From Thiosocius sp963719025 (GTDB taxonomy: Bacteria > Pseudomonadota > Gammaproteobacteria > Chromatiales > Chromatiaceae): DNA of 64,000 nt. The position numbers were made by a program, and so were the translations under genes. How positions within the stretch are numbered: the stretch's first letter is position 1; each line of letters opens with the position of its first letter. Location of the stretch: the NCBI GenBank assembly GCA_963719025.1, contig CAVRBK010000047.1:9522-73521 (forward strand), in the 5' to 3' direction. The notes beneath the pieces were generated by a model that ran no database searches, was not told the DNA's origin, and was given only the letters and a program-made list of their open reading frames with translations. This document shows positions 1 to 10,357 of the stretch, piece after piece.

Positions 1-340
1 CGTGATCAAGGAAGTGGGTCCTGGTCAGAAAGAAATCTATCCCCTCGACTCTGGTGCATGCTTCGGTGAGATCGCGATCCTGGACGGCCAGCCACGTTCG
101 GCCACGATTCAGGCGCTCGAGGATTGCGTTGTACTGCGGATATCACGCCAGGCCTTTGAGGAACTCCTGAACGAGAACAATCCGGTAGCCTACAAACTGC
201 TGCGAAATATTGCGCTTATGCTGGCGCAGCGGGCGCGGTCTACGACCGAACGGCTTGCAAAGCTGGTTTTGGAGGCCGAAGCGGCAAAGGTGCAGGATGG
301 GGTTACTCAGATCGTTGGTGAGACATACCTGATCGGTTAG
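1..340 (+). CDS. Cyclic nucleotide-binding domain protein, C-terminal part
   Basis: The frame is open from the first base, so the gene begins left of the window; about 112 residues are visible. They hold the second half of a CRP-type cNMP-binding fold. The phosphate-binding cassette reads FGEIAILDGQPRSATI, with the Glu and Arg that contact the cyclic phosphate and ribose in known cAMP receptors. It is followed by a helix (LLRNIALMLAQRARSTTERLAKL) of the kind that follows this fold. No helix-turn-helix is seen after it, so this is more likely a sensor domain of a larger protein, or a stand-alone one, than a CRP-like regulator. It lies 413 bases before the RND gene that also carries cNMP domains. 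The family is certain; the role is not. Confidence 0.85.
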   Translation, partial: VIKEVGPGQKEIYPLDSGACFGEIAILDGQPRSATIQALEDCVVLRISRQAFEELLNENNPVAYKLLRNIALMLAQRARSTTERLAKLVLEAEAAKVQDGVTQIVGETYLIG

Positions 341-753
341 ATGAAGCAGCCGGCCTGTCGGTCGCATAGGTCCGGCTTCCCCCTTCGCTTCGCACCGAGT
401 GGCCTCGGGCTCCTGGACGTGGTTGACGTCAGTTGACCGCGATAACCCCGAACTGCCGCCAGATTCCCAATCAGTCGTAAATCGACGAATATGGGTCCTC
501 GGGCTATCGGAGAACCGTCTCCGGGTTTCCGTGCCGAGCCGTCGCCGGCTTCTCTCGAATCAGGGCCGGCCAGGGCGCCCGGGTGAAAGGCGTGAGCCTT
601 TCCGCTACCAGGTGGCCTGTTGAATCCGTTCCTGCGACGACGCAGAAACTATACTCATGCGGGTGTGGCATCAGATGCAGTGTTCGGACGAGGAACCCTG
701 ATCGGTAATCGCCGGCTTGGCAGTGTCTGCCTTATTGTTCACGGAGCAGGGAA
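341..753. other. Intergenic leader before the RND operon, with a hairpin at 585-602
   Basis: I see no convincing gene in these 413 bases. A clean hairpin, GAAAGGC-GTGA-GCCTTTC, sits at 585-602, with no T-run after it, so it is not a standard terminator. It could be a structured 5' leader of the gene at 754. I could not match it to a known riboswitch. Confidence 0.4.
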
Positions 754-3700
754 ATGGATCTGGAAGCGACACTGCAGCGATTCGGTCTATCCGACGACCA
801 GGTGCGGGATTTCAGGGGCTTTTTCAGCCTCAGGCACTATCGGCCGGGTGACGTCATTTTCGCCGAGGGAGATGCGGCCGAGACGTTTTGCGTCATCCAT
901 TCCGGCGAATTGCTGGTCACTCAGCATAGCTCATACGGGCCGGATCGGACCCTCAGCGTGCGCAAACCCGGCGAGGTGTTTGGCGAGATCGGATTGCTCC
1001 AGGGCGTACCTCGAACGGCGTCGGTCACGGCGCTCACCGATGTCCAGCTGTTTGAACTCGACAAGCAGCATTTTCACCAGCTGATCGAGGCCAATGCCTC
1101 GTTCCATCAGCTGATGGAACGCCTCCATGCCCATCGTCTGCTGTCCAGCATCCCCTTGTTTGCGGATCTTGACGACAAGGCGCTCGAACAGATCCAGGGA
1201 CTGTGTTCTGAGCGTGATGTCCTGGCCGATGACGTGTTGGTTGAGGAGGGCCAGCCGGCCGACGAACTGCTACTGATCCTCGAGGGAACTGCTCGGAGTT
1301 GCCGTCCCGGTCTGGACGAGGCGAAGCCCGGCACGTTGGGACACGGCGATCACGTTGGTGCTACGGGGCTTTTGGCATTCAGCCGTCATGGCCGGTCGGT
1401 GACGATGCAAAGCGACGGTAAGGTTGGCGTGCTGCGCAAGCGCGATTTCGTCAGCTTGGTGCGTCGTACGCCCTCGATTGCGATGAATCTGCCCGGCCTG
1501 TCGGGGCTGAAGCTGATTGTGCCGTTTTTCTTCGACAAGTCTGCCTTCTTCTACATGCCCAGCCTGGCGATGAACCGGCCAAGGCTGTTTATGCTCATAA
1601 CGGTATTGATGACCGTGCTGTTGCTGGTGCCGGCGATCGTCCCCAACTTTCTGCCGGGTGTGTTTCCTTACCTCAGTCCGCTGCAGGTCGATACCAATCC
1701 GGAGAACATGCTCGCGGCGGACGAACCGGTGCGCCAGTATCACAAACAGATGCGCCGCGAGATGGATCTGCACGACATGATCGTGCTGGGTGTGATCAAC
1801 GAAACTCACCCGAATGGCATGTTCAACCCCGATTCGCTGCAGCGGGTGCACGCGCTGACCGAGTTCATCAAAACCCTGCAATGGCCCGACAAGGACGACC
1901 CGGACAAGCTTGTCGGTGTCGTGTCGGTCGATATGATCGCGCCCTCCGCCGTTGACGTTATCGAACAGGGGGCGCCGGGCACGGTCAATTTCTCCTGGCT
2001 GATGCGCGCGCCTCCAACGACCCAGGAAGAAGCAACGGCCATCTTCGAGACCATGCAGCGCTTTCCTATGATGGAGCGGATCATGGTCTCCGGTGATGGC
2101 CAGGTGCTTGCCTTGTACCTGCCGATCACCTCGAAGGAAATCAGCTACCGCATCTACACGGCCCTGCGTGAGTGGATTGCCGATATGAACGGCGAGGAGC
2201 GCTACTTCATCACCGGTCTGCCGGTAGCGGAGGATATCTTCGGTGTGGAGATGTTCATCCAGATGGCGATCTCTGCGCCGATGGCGATGATCGTTGTATT
2301 TGCATTACTGCTGTTCTTCTTCCGCAACCTCACCCTCATCTGGGCGCCCATGATTGTCGCCATGGTCTCGGTGATGTGCACCATGGCGTTGCTGGTGATC
2401 ACCGGCAACACCGTGCATATCATGAGTTCCATGATTCCGATCTTCATCATGCCCATCGCGGTGCTCGACTCGGTGCATATCCTGTCGGAGTTCTTCGACT
2501 TTTATCCCCGCATCCGCAATGTGCGCTTTACGATGAACCACGTCATGCGGCAGCTGTTCATCCCGATGTTCTTTACCTCGGTGACCACTGCCGTCGGCTT
2601 TGCCTCCCTGGCGCTGGTGCCGATCCCTCCGGTGCAGGTGTTTGGTCTGTTCGTGGCCGTCGGTGTGTTGCTGGCCTGGCTGCTCTCGGTCACCTTTATC
2701 CCGGCGTACATCGCGCTGCTGTCCGACAAAACCCGCGCCAAGCTGGCGCTGGCCGCCGAGCGCGCGGCTTCGCGCAAGGGTTTCGTCAGGGGCAGATTGC
2801 TCGACGGAACGGGGCGCCTGACCGCGCGATATCCGCGGCGGGTCCTGATGGTCGTGTTCGTGGTGGTTGCGGCCTGCGTCGTTGGCATCACCCGCATCGA
2901 GGTCAACGACAATCCGGTACGCTGGTTCGGTCTGGATCACCCGATCCGGGTCGCCGACCAGGTGCTGAACGAGCACCTTGCCGGTACCTACATGGCCTAT
3001 CTGGCGCTCGAACCAACGCAGGGCAGCGATGCGACCGGGACGGGGGAGGCCGATGTGGCGCGTCATCTCGGCGAACTCGCTGCCGGGTTTCCGGCGCACC
3101 CCGGGTTGATCGCAGAGGTGCGGGCGCGCACGCAACAAATGGCCGCCGGATCGTCTGACCTGGTGGCCGAGTTGCAGGGATTCGCCGAACGCAAGTTGGA
3201 TGCAGCGCCGGACGGGCAATACGACTTCTGGGATGCCTTGCTCATGCGTCTCGATGAGTTGGCCCAGGCGGAACAGGTCTTCAAATCCCCGGCCGTGCTG
3301 AACTACATTGATGAATTGCAGGCGGCGCTGCTTGAAACGGGTATCGTCGGCAAGGTGGTCACGATCGCCGACTACGCAAAAACCGTGAACCGCGAGCTGC
3401 ATGGCGGTGCGCTTGAGGACTACCGCGTGCCCGATTCCGCGCAGGGTGTGGCACAGGCGTTGCTGACCTATCAGAACAGCCATCGGCCGCAGGATCTGTG
3501 GCACACGGTCACCCCGGATTTCCGCAAAGCGGTGTTGTGGCTGATGCTCAACAGCGGAGACAATCGCGATATGACCGCGGTTGTCAACGCCGCGAATGAA
3601 TTCATGGCGGCCAACCCGCCACCGGTGGAGCTGACTGCCAGGTGGTTCGGGCTGACCTACATCAACGTGATCTGGCAGGACAAGATGGTCACCGGCATGC

Positions 3701-4383
3701 TGGGGTCGATCGCCGGCAGTTTCCTCTGCGTGCTGCTGCTGATGATCCTGCTGCTGCGCTCGACCCTATGGGGGCTGCTTGCGATGATCCCGCTGAGTGC
3801 CACGATGCTGCTGATCTACGGTGTGCTGGGTCTGACCGGCAAATCCTACGATATGCCCGTGGCCGTGCTTTCTTCACTATCGATCGGCCTGGCCGTGGAC
3901 TTTACCATCCATTTCCTGGTGCGCATTCGCCACTACCTGAGTCAGACGCAGTCGCCTATCAGGGCGCACGAACTGGCGTTCGGCGAGCCGGCGGTGGCCA
4001 TCTCGCGCAATGTGCTGGTAGTGGCGATTGGCTTTCTTCCGTTGTTGCTCGCGCCGTTGGTACCCTATCAGACCGTCGGCACCCTGATAGCAACGATACT
4101 ATGCGCCTCGGGCATAGCGACGCTGTTGATTGTCCCGGCCTGCCTGCGTGCCTGGGAAGGGGTTTTCTTCCCGCAAAGCGACAGCCGGCGTACAACCTTG
4201 TTTGGCACGCGCGATGCGGTCTTTGTCGGCGTATTGGCGGCGCTGCTGCTCGGGATCAACATCCAACCGCACCTCGGTGAGATGGGTCGTGTCGTGATGT
4301 GGATACTGCTGCTGATCGGCCTGCCGGGTGTTGCCGTACTCAAGACCCGCGGCAGACGAAAGCTGCGGGCGGATGTCGGTTGA
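754..4383 (+). CDS. RND/MMPL-family transporter with two N-terminal cNMP-binding domains
   Basis: A 1209-residue inner-membrane protein. Residues about 20-120 form a cNMP domain with the cassette FGEIGLLQGVPRTASV (Glu and Arg present). Residues about 133-245 form a second, degenerate one whose cassette lacks the Glu. The rest has the two-fold repeat of the MMPL/RND superfamily: TM1 near 282-302, a large periplasmic loop, five more helices near 500-680, then a second set starting near 705 with its helices near 1000-1200. Such proteins move lipids or other hydrophobic molecules using the proton gradient. The ATG follows a good ribosome site (GGAGCAGGG). The next two genes encode a LolA-like periplasmic carrier and an outer-membrane barrel, so the three probably form one trans-envelope route. 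The cNMP domains suggest control by cAMP or a similar ligand; this is inference. Confidence 0.9.
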   Translation: MDLEATLQRFGLSDDQVRDFRGFFSLRHYRPGDVIFAEGDAAETFCVIHSGELLVTQHSSYGPDRTLSVRKPGEVFGEIGLLQGVPRTASVTALTDVQLFELDKQHFHQLIEANASFHQLMERLHAHRLLSSIPLFADLDDKALEQIQGLCSERDVLADDVLVEEGQPADELLLILEGTARSCRPGLDEAKPGTLGHGDHVGATGLLAFSRHGRSVTMQSDGKVGVLRKRDFVSLVRRTPSIAMNLPGLSGLKLIVPFFFDKSAFFYMPSLAMNRPRLFMLITVLMTVLLLVPAIVPNFLPGVFPYLSPLQVDTNPENMLAADEPVRQYHKQMRREMDLHDMIVLGVINETHPNGMFNPDSLQRVHALTEFIKTLQWPDKDDPDKLVGVVSVDMIAPSAVDVIEQGAPGTVNFSWLMRAPPTTQEEATAIFETMQRFPMMERIMVSGDGQVLALYLPITSKEISYRIYTALREWIADMNGEERYFITGLPVAEDIFGVEMFIQMAISAPMAMIVVFALLLFFFRNLTLIWAPMIVAMVSVMCTMALLVITGNTVHIMSSMIPIFIMPIAVLDSVHILSEFFDFYPRIRNVRFTMNHVMRQLFIPMFFTSVTTAVGFASLALVPIPPVQVFGLFVAVGVLLAWLLSVTFIPAYIALLSDKTRAKLALAAERAASRKGFVRGRLLDGTGRLTARYPRRVLMVVFVVVAACVVGITRIEVNDNPVRWFGLDHPIRVADQVLNEHLAGTYMAYLALEPTQGSDATGTGEADVARHLGELAAGFPAHPGLIAEVRARTQQMAAGSSDLVAELQGFAERKLDAAPDGQYDFWDALLMRLDELAQAEQVFKSPAVLNYIDELQAALLETGIVGKVVTIADYAKTVNRELHGGALEDYRVPDSAQGVAQALLTYQNSHRPQDLWHTVTPDFRKAVLWLMLNSGDNRDMTAVVNAANEFMAANPPPVELTARWFGLTYINVIWQDKMVTGMLGSIAGSFLCVLLLMILLLRSTLWGLLAMIPLSATMLLIYGVLGLTGKSYDMPVAVLSSLSIGLAVDFTIHFLVRIRHYLSQTQSPIRAHELAFGEPAVAISRNVLVVAIGFLPLLLAPLVPYQTVGTLIATILCASGIATLLIVPACLRAWEGVFFPQSDSRRTTLFGTRDAVFVGVLAALLLGINIQPHLGEMGRVVMWILLLIGLPGVAVLKTRGRRKLRADVG

Positions 4384-4419
4384 CACAGTGGATGAAAACG
4401 AAAACAAGGGGATGCTTTG

Positions 4420-5250
4420 ATGTTTGGGCTTGATCGGTATACGGGCTTGGGCGCGGCGGTAATGGCCGCACAGTTGTGCCTGTCGCCGGGCGCAGTGGCG
4501 CAGGATGCTCCGTCCGTCGGGGATATTGTCGAGAAGACCAATTGTGTTGCCTACTATGCCGGACAAGACGGTAAGGCACGGGTCGCCATGACCATCACCG
4601 ACCAGCAGGGGCGCACGCGCACGCGCCGCATGACCATCCTGCGGCGTGACGAATTGTCGAGCGAGCAGGAACAGTCGGGCTGCCGGGAGCAGAAGTACTA
4701 TGTCTACTTCCACCGTCCGACAGACCTGCGGGACACCGCGCTGGCCGTGTGGAAGCATGCCGGGAAGGACGACGACCGCTGGTTGTATCTGCCGGCGCTC
4801 GACCTGGTCAATCGAATCGCTGCCGGTGACAAGCGCACCAGTTTTGTCGGATCAACTTTCTTCTACGAGGATATCTCGGGGCGCAACGTTGACCAGGATG
4901 AGCACGAACTGATCGAGACCAGCACCAATTATTTCGTGGTCAAGGGCAAGCCGCTTGATCCCGCCAGCGTTGAATTCAAGCATTATGTGCTGTGGATCCA
5001 TCGCGCGAGCTATATCCCGGTCAAGGTCGAGTTCTACGATGCGCAGGATCGCAAGTACCGTGTGTACCAGGCCACCAAGGTGGAAACTGTGCAGGGTTTC
5101 CCCACGGTCATGGAATCCAGGATGGATGATCTGGAACGCGGCAGCCACACCACGCTGAAGTTCAGCCGCGTGCAATATGATCTCGGCATGGCCGCCGATA
5201 TTTTCGATGAGCGCTTTCTGCGCAATCCGCCCCGCGAACTGTTGCGTTGA
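4420..5250 (+). CDS. Outer-membrane lipoprotein-sorting (LolA-like) periplasmic protein
   Basis: About 276 residues, starting at the ATG at 4420, 36 bases after the RND gene. A signal peptide ends near AVAQDAPS. The body has the features of the LolA-like family that travels with MMPL/RND transporters: RVAMTITDQQGRTRTR near the start, KDDDRWLYLPALDLVNRI in the middle, then FVGSTFFYEDISGRNVDQ and a C-terminal half of short beta strands. In known gene sets of this kind the protein is thought to bind a hydrophobic cargo between the inner-membrane exporter and the outer membrane. Its stop overlaps the start of the next gene, which implies translational coupling. The family is well supported; the cargo is unknown. 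Confidence 0.85.
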   Translation: MFGLDRYTGLGAAVMAAQLCLSPGAVAQDAPSVGDIVEKTNCVAYYAGQDGKARVAMTITDQQGRTRTRRMTILRRDELSSEQEQSGCREQKYYVYFHRPTDLRDTALAVWKHAGKDDDRWLYLPALDLVNRIAAGDKRTSFVGSTFFYEDISGRNVDQDEHELIETSTNYFVVKGKPLDPASVEFKHYVLWIHRASYIPVKVEFYDAQDRKYRVYQATKVETVQGFPTVMESRMDDLERGSHTTLKFSRVQYDLGMAADIFDERFLRNPPRELLR

Positions 5251-6644
5251 AACGTCCGTCCAGCATTCGCGGCACAGTCATCCTGGTGCTGGCGGTCTGT
5301 GTGGTGGTTACGTCGGCACGCAGTGTGGCAGACGCGCCGCCGCTGCCGCCGGGGCTGGCGCCCCTCGACCTCGGCGAGCCGTTACTCCCTGATGGTCTGG
5401 GTGGGGATGGCGCGGCGGCCCGCGAGAAAAACCATGACATGGGTGAAGCGGCCAGCCAGCCGCGGCTGGTGCGTTTCTGGGACACGCGGCTGGGCGTCAG
5501 GACGCAGAGCGATGATCGGGTCGACGATGATTTCACACTCGCCGAAAGTCGCCTGCGGCTCGAATACCGGCATGACTGGGACAAGGTGGCGTTCGGTCTG
5601 AAAGGCGACCTGTTATTCGATGCGCTGGCCGATGATCATGACATCGACCTCGAGGGCCACCAGGGCTGGTTGCAGCTGCGTGAGGCCAAGTTCGGCTGGC
5701 AGCCGCATGAGCAGGTGGACGTGGCCTTTGGTCGTCAGGTTCTCACCTGGGGCACGGGTGACCTCGTATTCATCAATGATCTTTTCCCGAAGGACTTCAA
5801 TGCCTTCTTCGCCGGGCGCGCCGAGGAGTACCTGAAAAGTCCGCTGGATGCGCTCAAGGTCTCGGCTTATCTCGAGCCGTTCAATGTCGACCTGGTCTAT
5901 TCGCCACGCTTCGATTCAAACCGGTATCTGGACCCACGCAGGCTGTCGTTCTTCGGCAGCCCGGGTAACACGAGCCTGATGGTCGACATGCCGGACGAAT
6001 GGTTGTCAGATGACGAGTGGGCCGTGCGGGCCTATCGCCGCTTTGGTTCCTGGGAGTTCGCAGCATACGGCTATGACGGGTTCTGGAAGGGACCGGAGGG
6101 ATTCGACCCCGCTCGCCAGCTGTATCTGTTCCCGCGGCTTGCCGTGTATGGCGCCAGCGTCCGTGGCCCCCTGGCGGGCGGTATCGTAAACGCCGAGTAT
6201 GGCTATTACGATTCGAAGGACGCGGGCATGCACGTTGGCCGGTACGCGCCGCCCGGCGAACAGCGCCTGCTGCTCGGCTACCAGCAGGAGTTGGCGAGAG
6301 AACTGACCCTCGGCCTGCAGTACTACCTGACCCATATCGAGGACTATGGTGGCTATCTCAACGACCGTCTGCCGGGTTCACCGCGGCGCGACCGCAACCG
6401 GCATGTCGTGACTGCGCGTCTGAGTCAGCTGCTGATGAACCAGGATCTGCGCCTGTCACTGTTCGCTTTCATGTCGCCCTCGGATCGAGACGCCTACATT
6501 CGGCCCCAGCTTCATTACCGACTCGATGACCACAGCAGCGTGGAAGTGGGCGCGAACGTCTTTGTCGGAGATGAAGAAGATACCTTCTTCGGCCAACTCG
6601 AACACAACAGCAACGTCTACACCGGCTTTCGCTACACTTATTGA
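5247..6644 (+). CDS. Outer-membrane beta-barrel protein (DUF1302-like)
   Basis: About 465 residues. I chose the TTG at 5247, which overlaps the previous stop (TTGA); this gives a Lys/Arg N-terminus followed by the hydrophobic signal TVILVLAVCVVVTSA. The mature part is full of alternating amphipathic strands, ends in Tyr like many outer-membrane proteins, and carries the block FGRQVLTWGTGDLVFINDLF seen in DUF1302-like barrels that accompany RND and LolA-like genes. It probably provides the outer-membrane end of the route begun by the two genes before it. The DUF assignment is by motif memory and could be a sister family; the barrel nature is firm. Confidence 0.8.
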   Translation: MKRPSSIRGTVILVLAVCVVVTSARSVADAPPLPPGLAPLDLGEPLLPDGLGGDGAAAREKNHDMGEAASQPRLVRFWDTRLGVRTQSDDRVDDDFTLAESRLRLEYRHDWDKVAFGLKGDLLFDALADDHDIDLEGHQGWLQLREAKFGWQPHEQVDVAFGRQVLTWGTGDLVFINDLFPKDFNAFFAGRAEEYLKSPLDALKVSAYLEPFNVDLVYSPRFDSNRYLDPRRLSFFGSPGNTSLMVDMPDEWLSDDEWAVRAYRRFGSWEFAAYGYDGFWKGPEGFDPARQLYLFPRLAVYGASVRGPLAGGIVNAEYGYYDSKDAGMHVGRYAPPGEQRLLLGYQQELARELTLGLQYYLTHIEDYGGYLNDRLPGSPRRDRNRHVVTARLSQLLMNQDLRLSLFAFMSPSDRDAYIRPQLHYRLDDHSSVEVGANVFVGDEEDTFFGQLEHNSNVYTGFRYTY

Positions 6645-6916
6645 GCGTGGGTGTCCGTTGGACATGGCGTTCATGCAGAGAGGGCGGTCCCATTGGCCAT
6701 GATTCATGGCTGTCGCTTGAGCGGAATCTTGCATGCCGGTCCCTCAAAGCCTTGCGGTTGTGAGCCGCGTTCGCGGGCCAGCGTTGAAATGTGAATATGT
6801 CGCATTTTTCCTGAGCAGTATCTACGCCTGTCGCAGGCATTCCGGTTCTATGCTTTTTCTCAAGCCCGTTGACACGGGAATTCGAACGAAAGGGTAGCAA
6901 GGGAGGGGACAGCGCC

Positions 6917-7117
6917 ATGGGTATCAAGAACACTATCATTGCAATCACGGTCATATGTCAGATGTGGGGTGCCGCTGCTGTGTCAGATCCCAAGGCGGAT
7001 TGGCAACTGGCGACGAACAAGCAGTTCGATCATCCGGACAACATGATGTTCGACAGAACGAAGGTTGAGACTTCAAAAGGGGAAGCGGAGACGGCTACCG
7101 ACGATGAATGCGATTGA
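6917..7117 (+). CDS. Small exported protein of unknown function
   Basis: A 66-residue reading frame starting at the ATG at 6917, with a strong ribosome site (GGGAGGGGAC) just before it. An N-terminal stretch (MGIKNTIIAITVICQMWGAAAVS) looks like a signal peptide, leaving about 43 polar residues rich in Asp, Glu and Lys with one Cys at the end. I recognise no family. A longer frame from 6869 exists but would place the signal segment internally, so I prefer the later start. It lies 272 bases after the barrel gene and may be transcribed alone. Confidence 0.5.
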   Translation: MGIKNTIIAITVICQMWGAAAVSDPKADWQLATNKQFDHPDNMMFDRTKVETSKGEAETATDDECD

Positions 7118-7161
7118 GCGCCGTCGCCAGGGTGCTCATTGCGTAGGTTCCACCCAGTGCT

Positions 7162-7600
7162 TCAGTCCAGCACAGCCTCAAGCGTGTGGCTCGTACGTAA
7201 CAGGCGTTCGGCAATCAGGTCAGTCACAAACCGGTGCAGCACGGCGGCCGGGGCGGGGGGCTGTATGCCATTCGACCCAGGGGCATTGACGGTCAGTCGA
7301 CAGGTCCGGCCGGGTCCGTCGGCGATAACGGACGCTGTACGCGGCGTGCTGAGATAAAAGCCCAGTTCCCCGAGTTATGGTCTCCTGGGTCGGCTCTCCC
7401 AGTCTAATCAGCTGTCCCTTGCCAAACTCCTTCATGCTGAGATAGCCAAGGAATTCATCCGCGGCGGCGGGAGCCGAAAAAAGTCGCCGGTAAAAATCAT
7501 GGCCGCCAGCGAGACGGATGCCACGCTGGTCAACGCGCCCATCGAGCGGCCGAAGTAGATCGCCGCGAGTCAATTCGATTTGTTTCTTGTCACGAGACAT
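7162..7600 (-). pseudogene. Decayed C-terminal fragment of a SulP/cNMP-type protein
   Basis: Read on the minus strand, 7600 to about 7385 gives a frame with EFLGYLSMKEFGKGQLIRLG, typical of the opening of a cNMP domain. From about 7375 a different frame carries LGELGFYLSTPRTASVIADG and ends LIAERLLRTSHTLEAVLD with a stop at 7162. Together they look like the cNMP domain found at the C-terminus of some SulP anion transporters. The middle of the domain is missing and the two halves are out of frame, so more than one lesion is present and no transporter membrane part remains. It looks like a true remnant, not only a sequencing error. The SulP link rests on similarity to such tails; a lone cNMP protein is the alternative. 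Confidence 0.6.
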
Positions 7601-7972
7601 CGTTCTCAGGCCAGGCGCAGAGCACCTGCGGATATGCCGCGTAGGGCACTACATCAGGGCGTCAACCCGCAAATTACACGCGCATCCGGGATGATTTGGC
7701 TGGCCTGAATGATTCGAAGGGATGGCCGCGTTGGCGTCACAAACCGGTTGTGGCTCACGCCGCGGGAAAGGTCTCCCAAGACGGGCGTCGGTGTGTCTGT
7801 GATGTGGCGTTCGATGGATTCTCCCTGATAGCTCAGACAAAGTGCATTATGATTTGCGGGCGCCTCCCAGGCTTCTCGCGTTGTGTAGGAGAAGGGTGAC
7901 CGAGCTTACGACTAACGATCAACATGCGCTCGAGCAACGGTATTCCTGCCGATGGTCGTGGGGGGTGACGAG
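7601..7972. other. Intergenic region before the cyclase gene
   Basis: I see no supported gene in these 372 bases. Short frames on both strands have no recognisable content. The last bases hold the ribosome site (GGGGGGTGACGAG) of the cyclase gene. Confidence 0.4.
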
Positions 7973-10211
7973 ATGAAGCGCTGGATTAAGGGGTTCTTGG
8001 TCGGGATATTCGTCGCGATTGTTGGCGTCGGGCTTGGCCTTTCCCCGCTCGGCGCCGGTTTCGAACAGAACGTGGGGATCGCCTGGCTGTTCAAGGTACG
8101 AGGTGTTGTTGAAGCCCCCGGGGACGTGGTGGTGATTGCCATGGACAGCCGTACGGGTGAGAACCTGGGACTACCGACACTTCCACGCGATTGGCCCCGA
8201 TCGATGCACGGTCGTCTGGTAGACGAACTGATGGCCAGGGGCGCATCGACGATCGTCTTCGACGTGCACTTTGGCAGGGAGAAGTCGCCGGCGGACGACC
8301 AGTTGTTCGTCGACGCCGTGCAACGGGCGGGCCGCGTCATACTTGTCGAGTTGTTGACCGGCAAGCGCCAGCCGATCAGTGATCAGCAGGGGCGGCACGT
8401 AGGCATGGTCTGGGCGGAAGAACTGTTGCCGCCGTTGCCGGCCCTCGCCGAGGCCGCGGCCGGTCTGGCGACATTTCCGCTCCCGAAAGAGGGGGCGTCG
8501 GTGCATCAGTTCTGGGTGTTCAAGGAAAGCACCGATAATGCGCCGACCCTGCCGGCGGTAGCCCTGCAGTTGCATGCCCGGGAGCAGACGACGGGCCTTG
8601 TGGGCCTGATTGACGCGGTCGCACCCGATGCGCACGCTACACTTCCACCGCTCGACAAGGCCTTCAGTGAGGCCGGGGAATTGCGCAACTTCATGCGTGC
8701 GCTGCGCGCCATCTACATCGGTGCACCGGACACGCTCGGTGCCGTTGAATCGACCAGCCCCACCGAGCCACCCATATTGCTGGAACAGGCGCTGGAGGGG
8801 CTCTATGCCGGGGAGGCGAACCGCTTCCTCAATTTCTACGGTCCGCCGGGCACGATCACAGACGGTGCCCTACCATGCGGTCATCCGGGGGGGCGATCCG
8901 AACGTGCTCCGAGGAAGCCCTGGATTTCGCCGGCAAGGTCGTGTTCGTCGGTTACTCGGACCTCTTCGATCCGGGGCAGCCGGATCGTTTCTACACCGTC
9001 TTTACGCGCGAGGATGGCGTCGACCTCAGCGGGGTCGAGATCGCCGCCACGGGCTTCGCCAATCTGCTGACCAATCGTTCGCTCACCCCGGTGGAAGGCT
9101 GGACCGCGATCGCGATGCTGGCGGTGTTTGGCCTGCTCATCGGCCTGTTGGTCTATGCGCTGCCGGCGCTACACGGGCGTGCCGGTCGCGTTTTTGCTGG
9201 CTGCCGCCTACGGGTTTGCGGCCCAGCAGGCATTCAACGGGTCGGCGATCCTGGTGCCGATCGCCACGCCGCTGCTGGTGCAGGCCCCGCTGGCGCTGTT
9301 CATCGGCCTGCTCGGCCAGTACCTGCTGGAGCGCCGGCGCGGCCAGCGCATCAGTGATGCGATCAACTACTACCTGCCGGACGATATCGCACGCGATCTG
9401 GCCCAGGACAGGTTCGATGCCGCAAAGATCAACAAGGTCGTGTACAGCACCTGTCTGGCGACCGACATGGCCGGCTTCTCGACCGTCTCCGAGCAGCTGC
9501 CGCCGGGCGAACTGGCCGAGTATCTCAACGACTATTTCGAGACGCTGGCGGCACCACTGAAAAAGCATGGCGTGCATGTCACCGAGTTCCGGGCCGACGC
9601 GATCATGTGTGCCTGGACCGCCGATGAGGTCTCACCCGAACCGCGCCGCAAGGCGCTGCTCGCGGCGCTGGAGGCCGGCGAGGCGATCAAGGATTTCAAA
9701 CAACGGCACGCCGATGGCGGAGGCGCGCCTGCGCATCGGTCTGGAGGCGGGCTGGGTCTACGTCGGACACGCGGGCGGCGGCGGGCGCTTCGTCTACAGC
9801 ATCGTCGGCGACTCAGCCAATACCGCGTCGCGTGTCGAGGGGCTGAACAAGCACGTCGGGACCGAGATCCTGGCGACCGGCGATGTGGTCGAGGGCTTCG
9901 AGAACCTGGTGACCAGATATCTGGGTGCCTTCCAGTTCGTCGGCAAGACCGAGGCAATCCCGATTTACGAGGTCATGGCGCTGCGCGAAACGGCCACGGA
10001 CCAGCAGCTTGCGCTGCGCGATTCGTTCAAAGGGGCGATGCTTGACTACGAGCAGGGCGCCTGGCAGGCGGCTGCGGAGCAACTTGAAGCCATACTGGCC
10101 GATTTTTCCGATGACGGCCCTGCGAAGTTCCTCCTGGCCCGTTGCCGCCGATTCGTGAGCGATCCCGACACCGCGCCGGAACCGGGTGTGATCCGGATGG
10201 ATTCAAAGTAA
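7973..10211 (+). CDS. CHASE2-domain class III adenylate/guanylate cyclase (frame broken here)
   Basis: One gene of about 745 residues, broken by four single extra bases near 8860, 8910, 9163 and 9716; the protein continues smoothly when each is skipped. Residues 1-300 form an extracytoplasmic CHASE2 sensor: an N-terminal membrane anchor, then VVVIAMDSRTGENLG and a large loop ending with ALDFAGKVVFVGYSDLFD. Three membrane helices follow (around 9090-9330). The cytoplasmic end is a class III cyclase domain with the metal Asp in ATDMAGFS, a second acidic site in EFRADAIM, and NTASR, which carries the conserved Asn and Arg. I chose the ATG at 7973 because of its strong ribosome site. It would make cAMP or cGMP in answer to an outside signal, and cNMP-binding proteins lie on both sides. 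Substrate cannot be fixed by eye. Confidence 0.85.
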
Positions 10212-10357
10212 GCGGTCGTGCAGGCCGATGCGTCACGATCGATCCTGCCAAGCCCTGTTTCGGCGGTCGACAGGGGTGAATTGTGTCAGATCTTTTTCCA
10301 ATGCCGCCATCGTCCAGGTTGGGCAATTTTCTAACCCATTGTCATAAAATGAAAAAT

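Noticed and set aside
461..640. Possible riboswitch (c-di-GMP or cobalamin type)
   Set aside because: A hairpin is present, but the conserved core bases of these classes are not found.
620..1084. 154-codon frame before and inside the first RND gene
   Set aside because: It overlaps the well-supported cNMP-RND gene in another phase and has no recognisable content.
2305..3504. Long antisense frame of 399 codons under the first RND gene
   Set aside because: Composition is His, Arg and Gln rich, as expected from antisense of GC-rich membrane-protein codons; no motif and no ribosome site.
7973..10211. Programmed frameshifting as the reason for the broken genes
   Set aside because: Breaks are too many and in unrelated genes, with no common slippery sequence or downstream structure.
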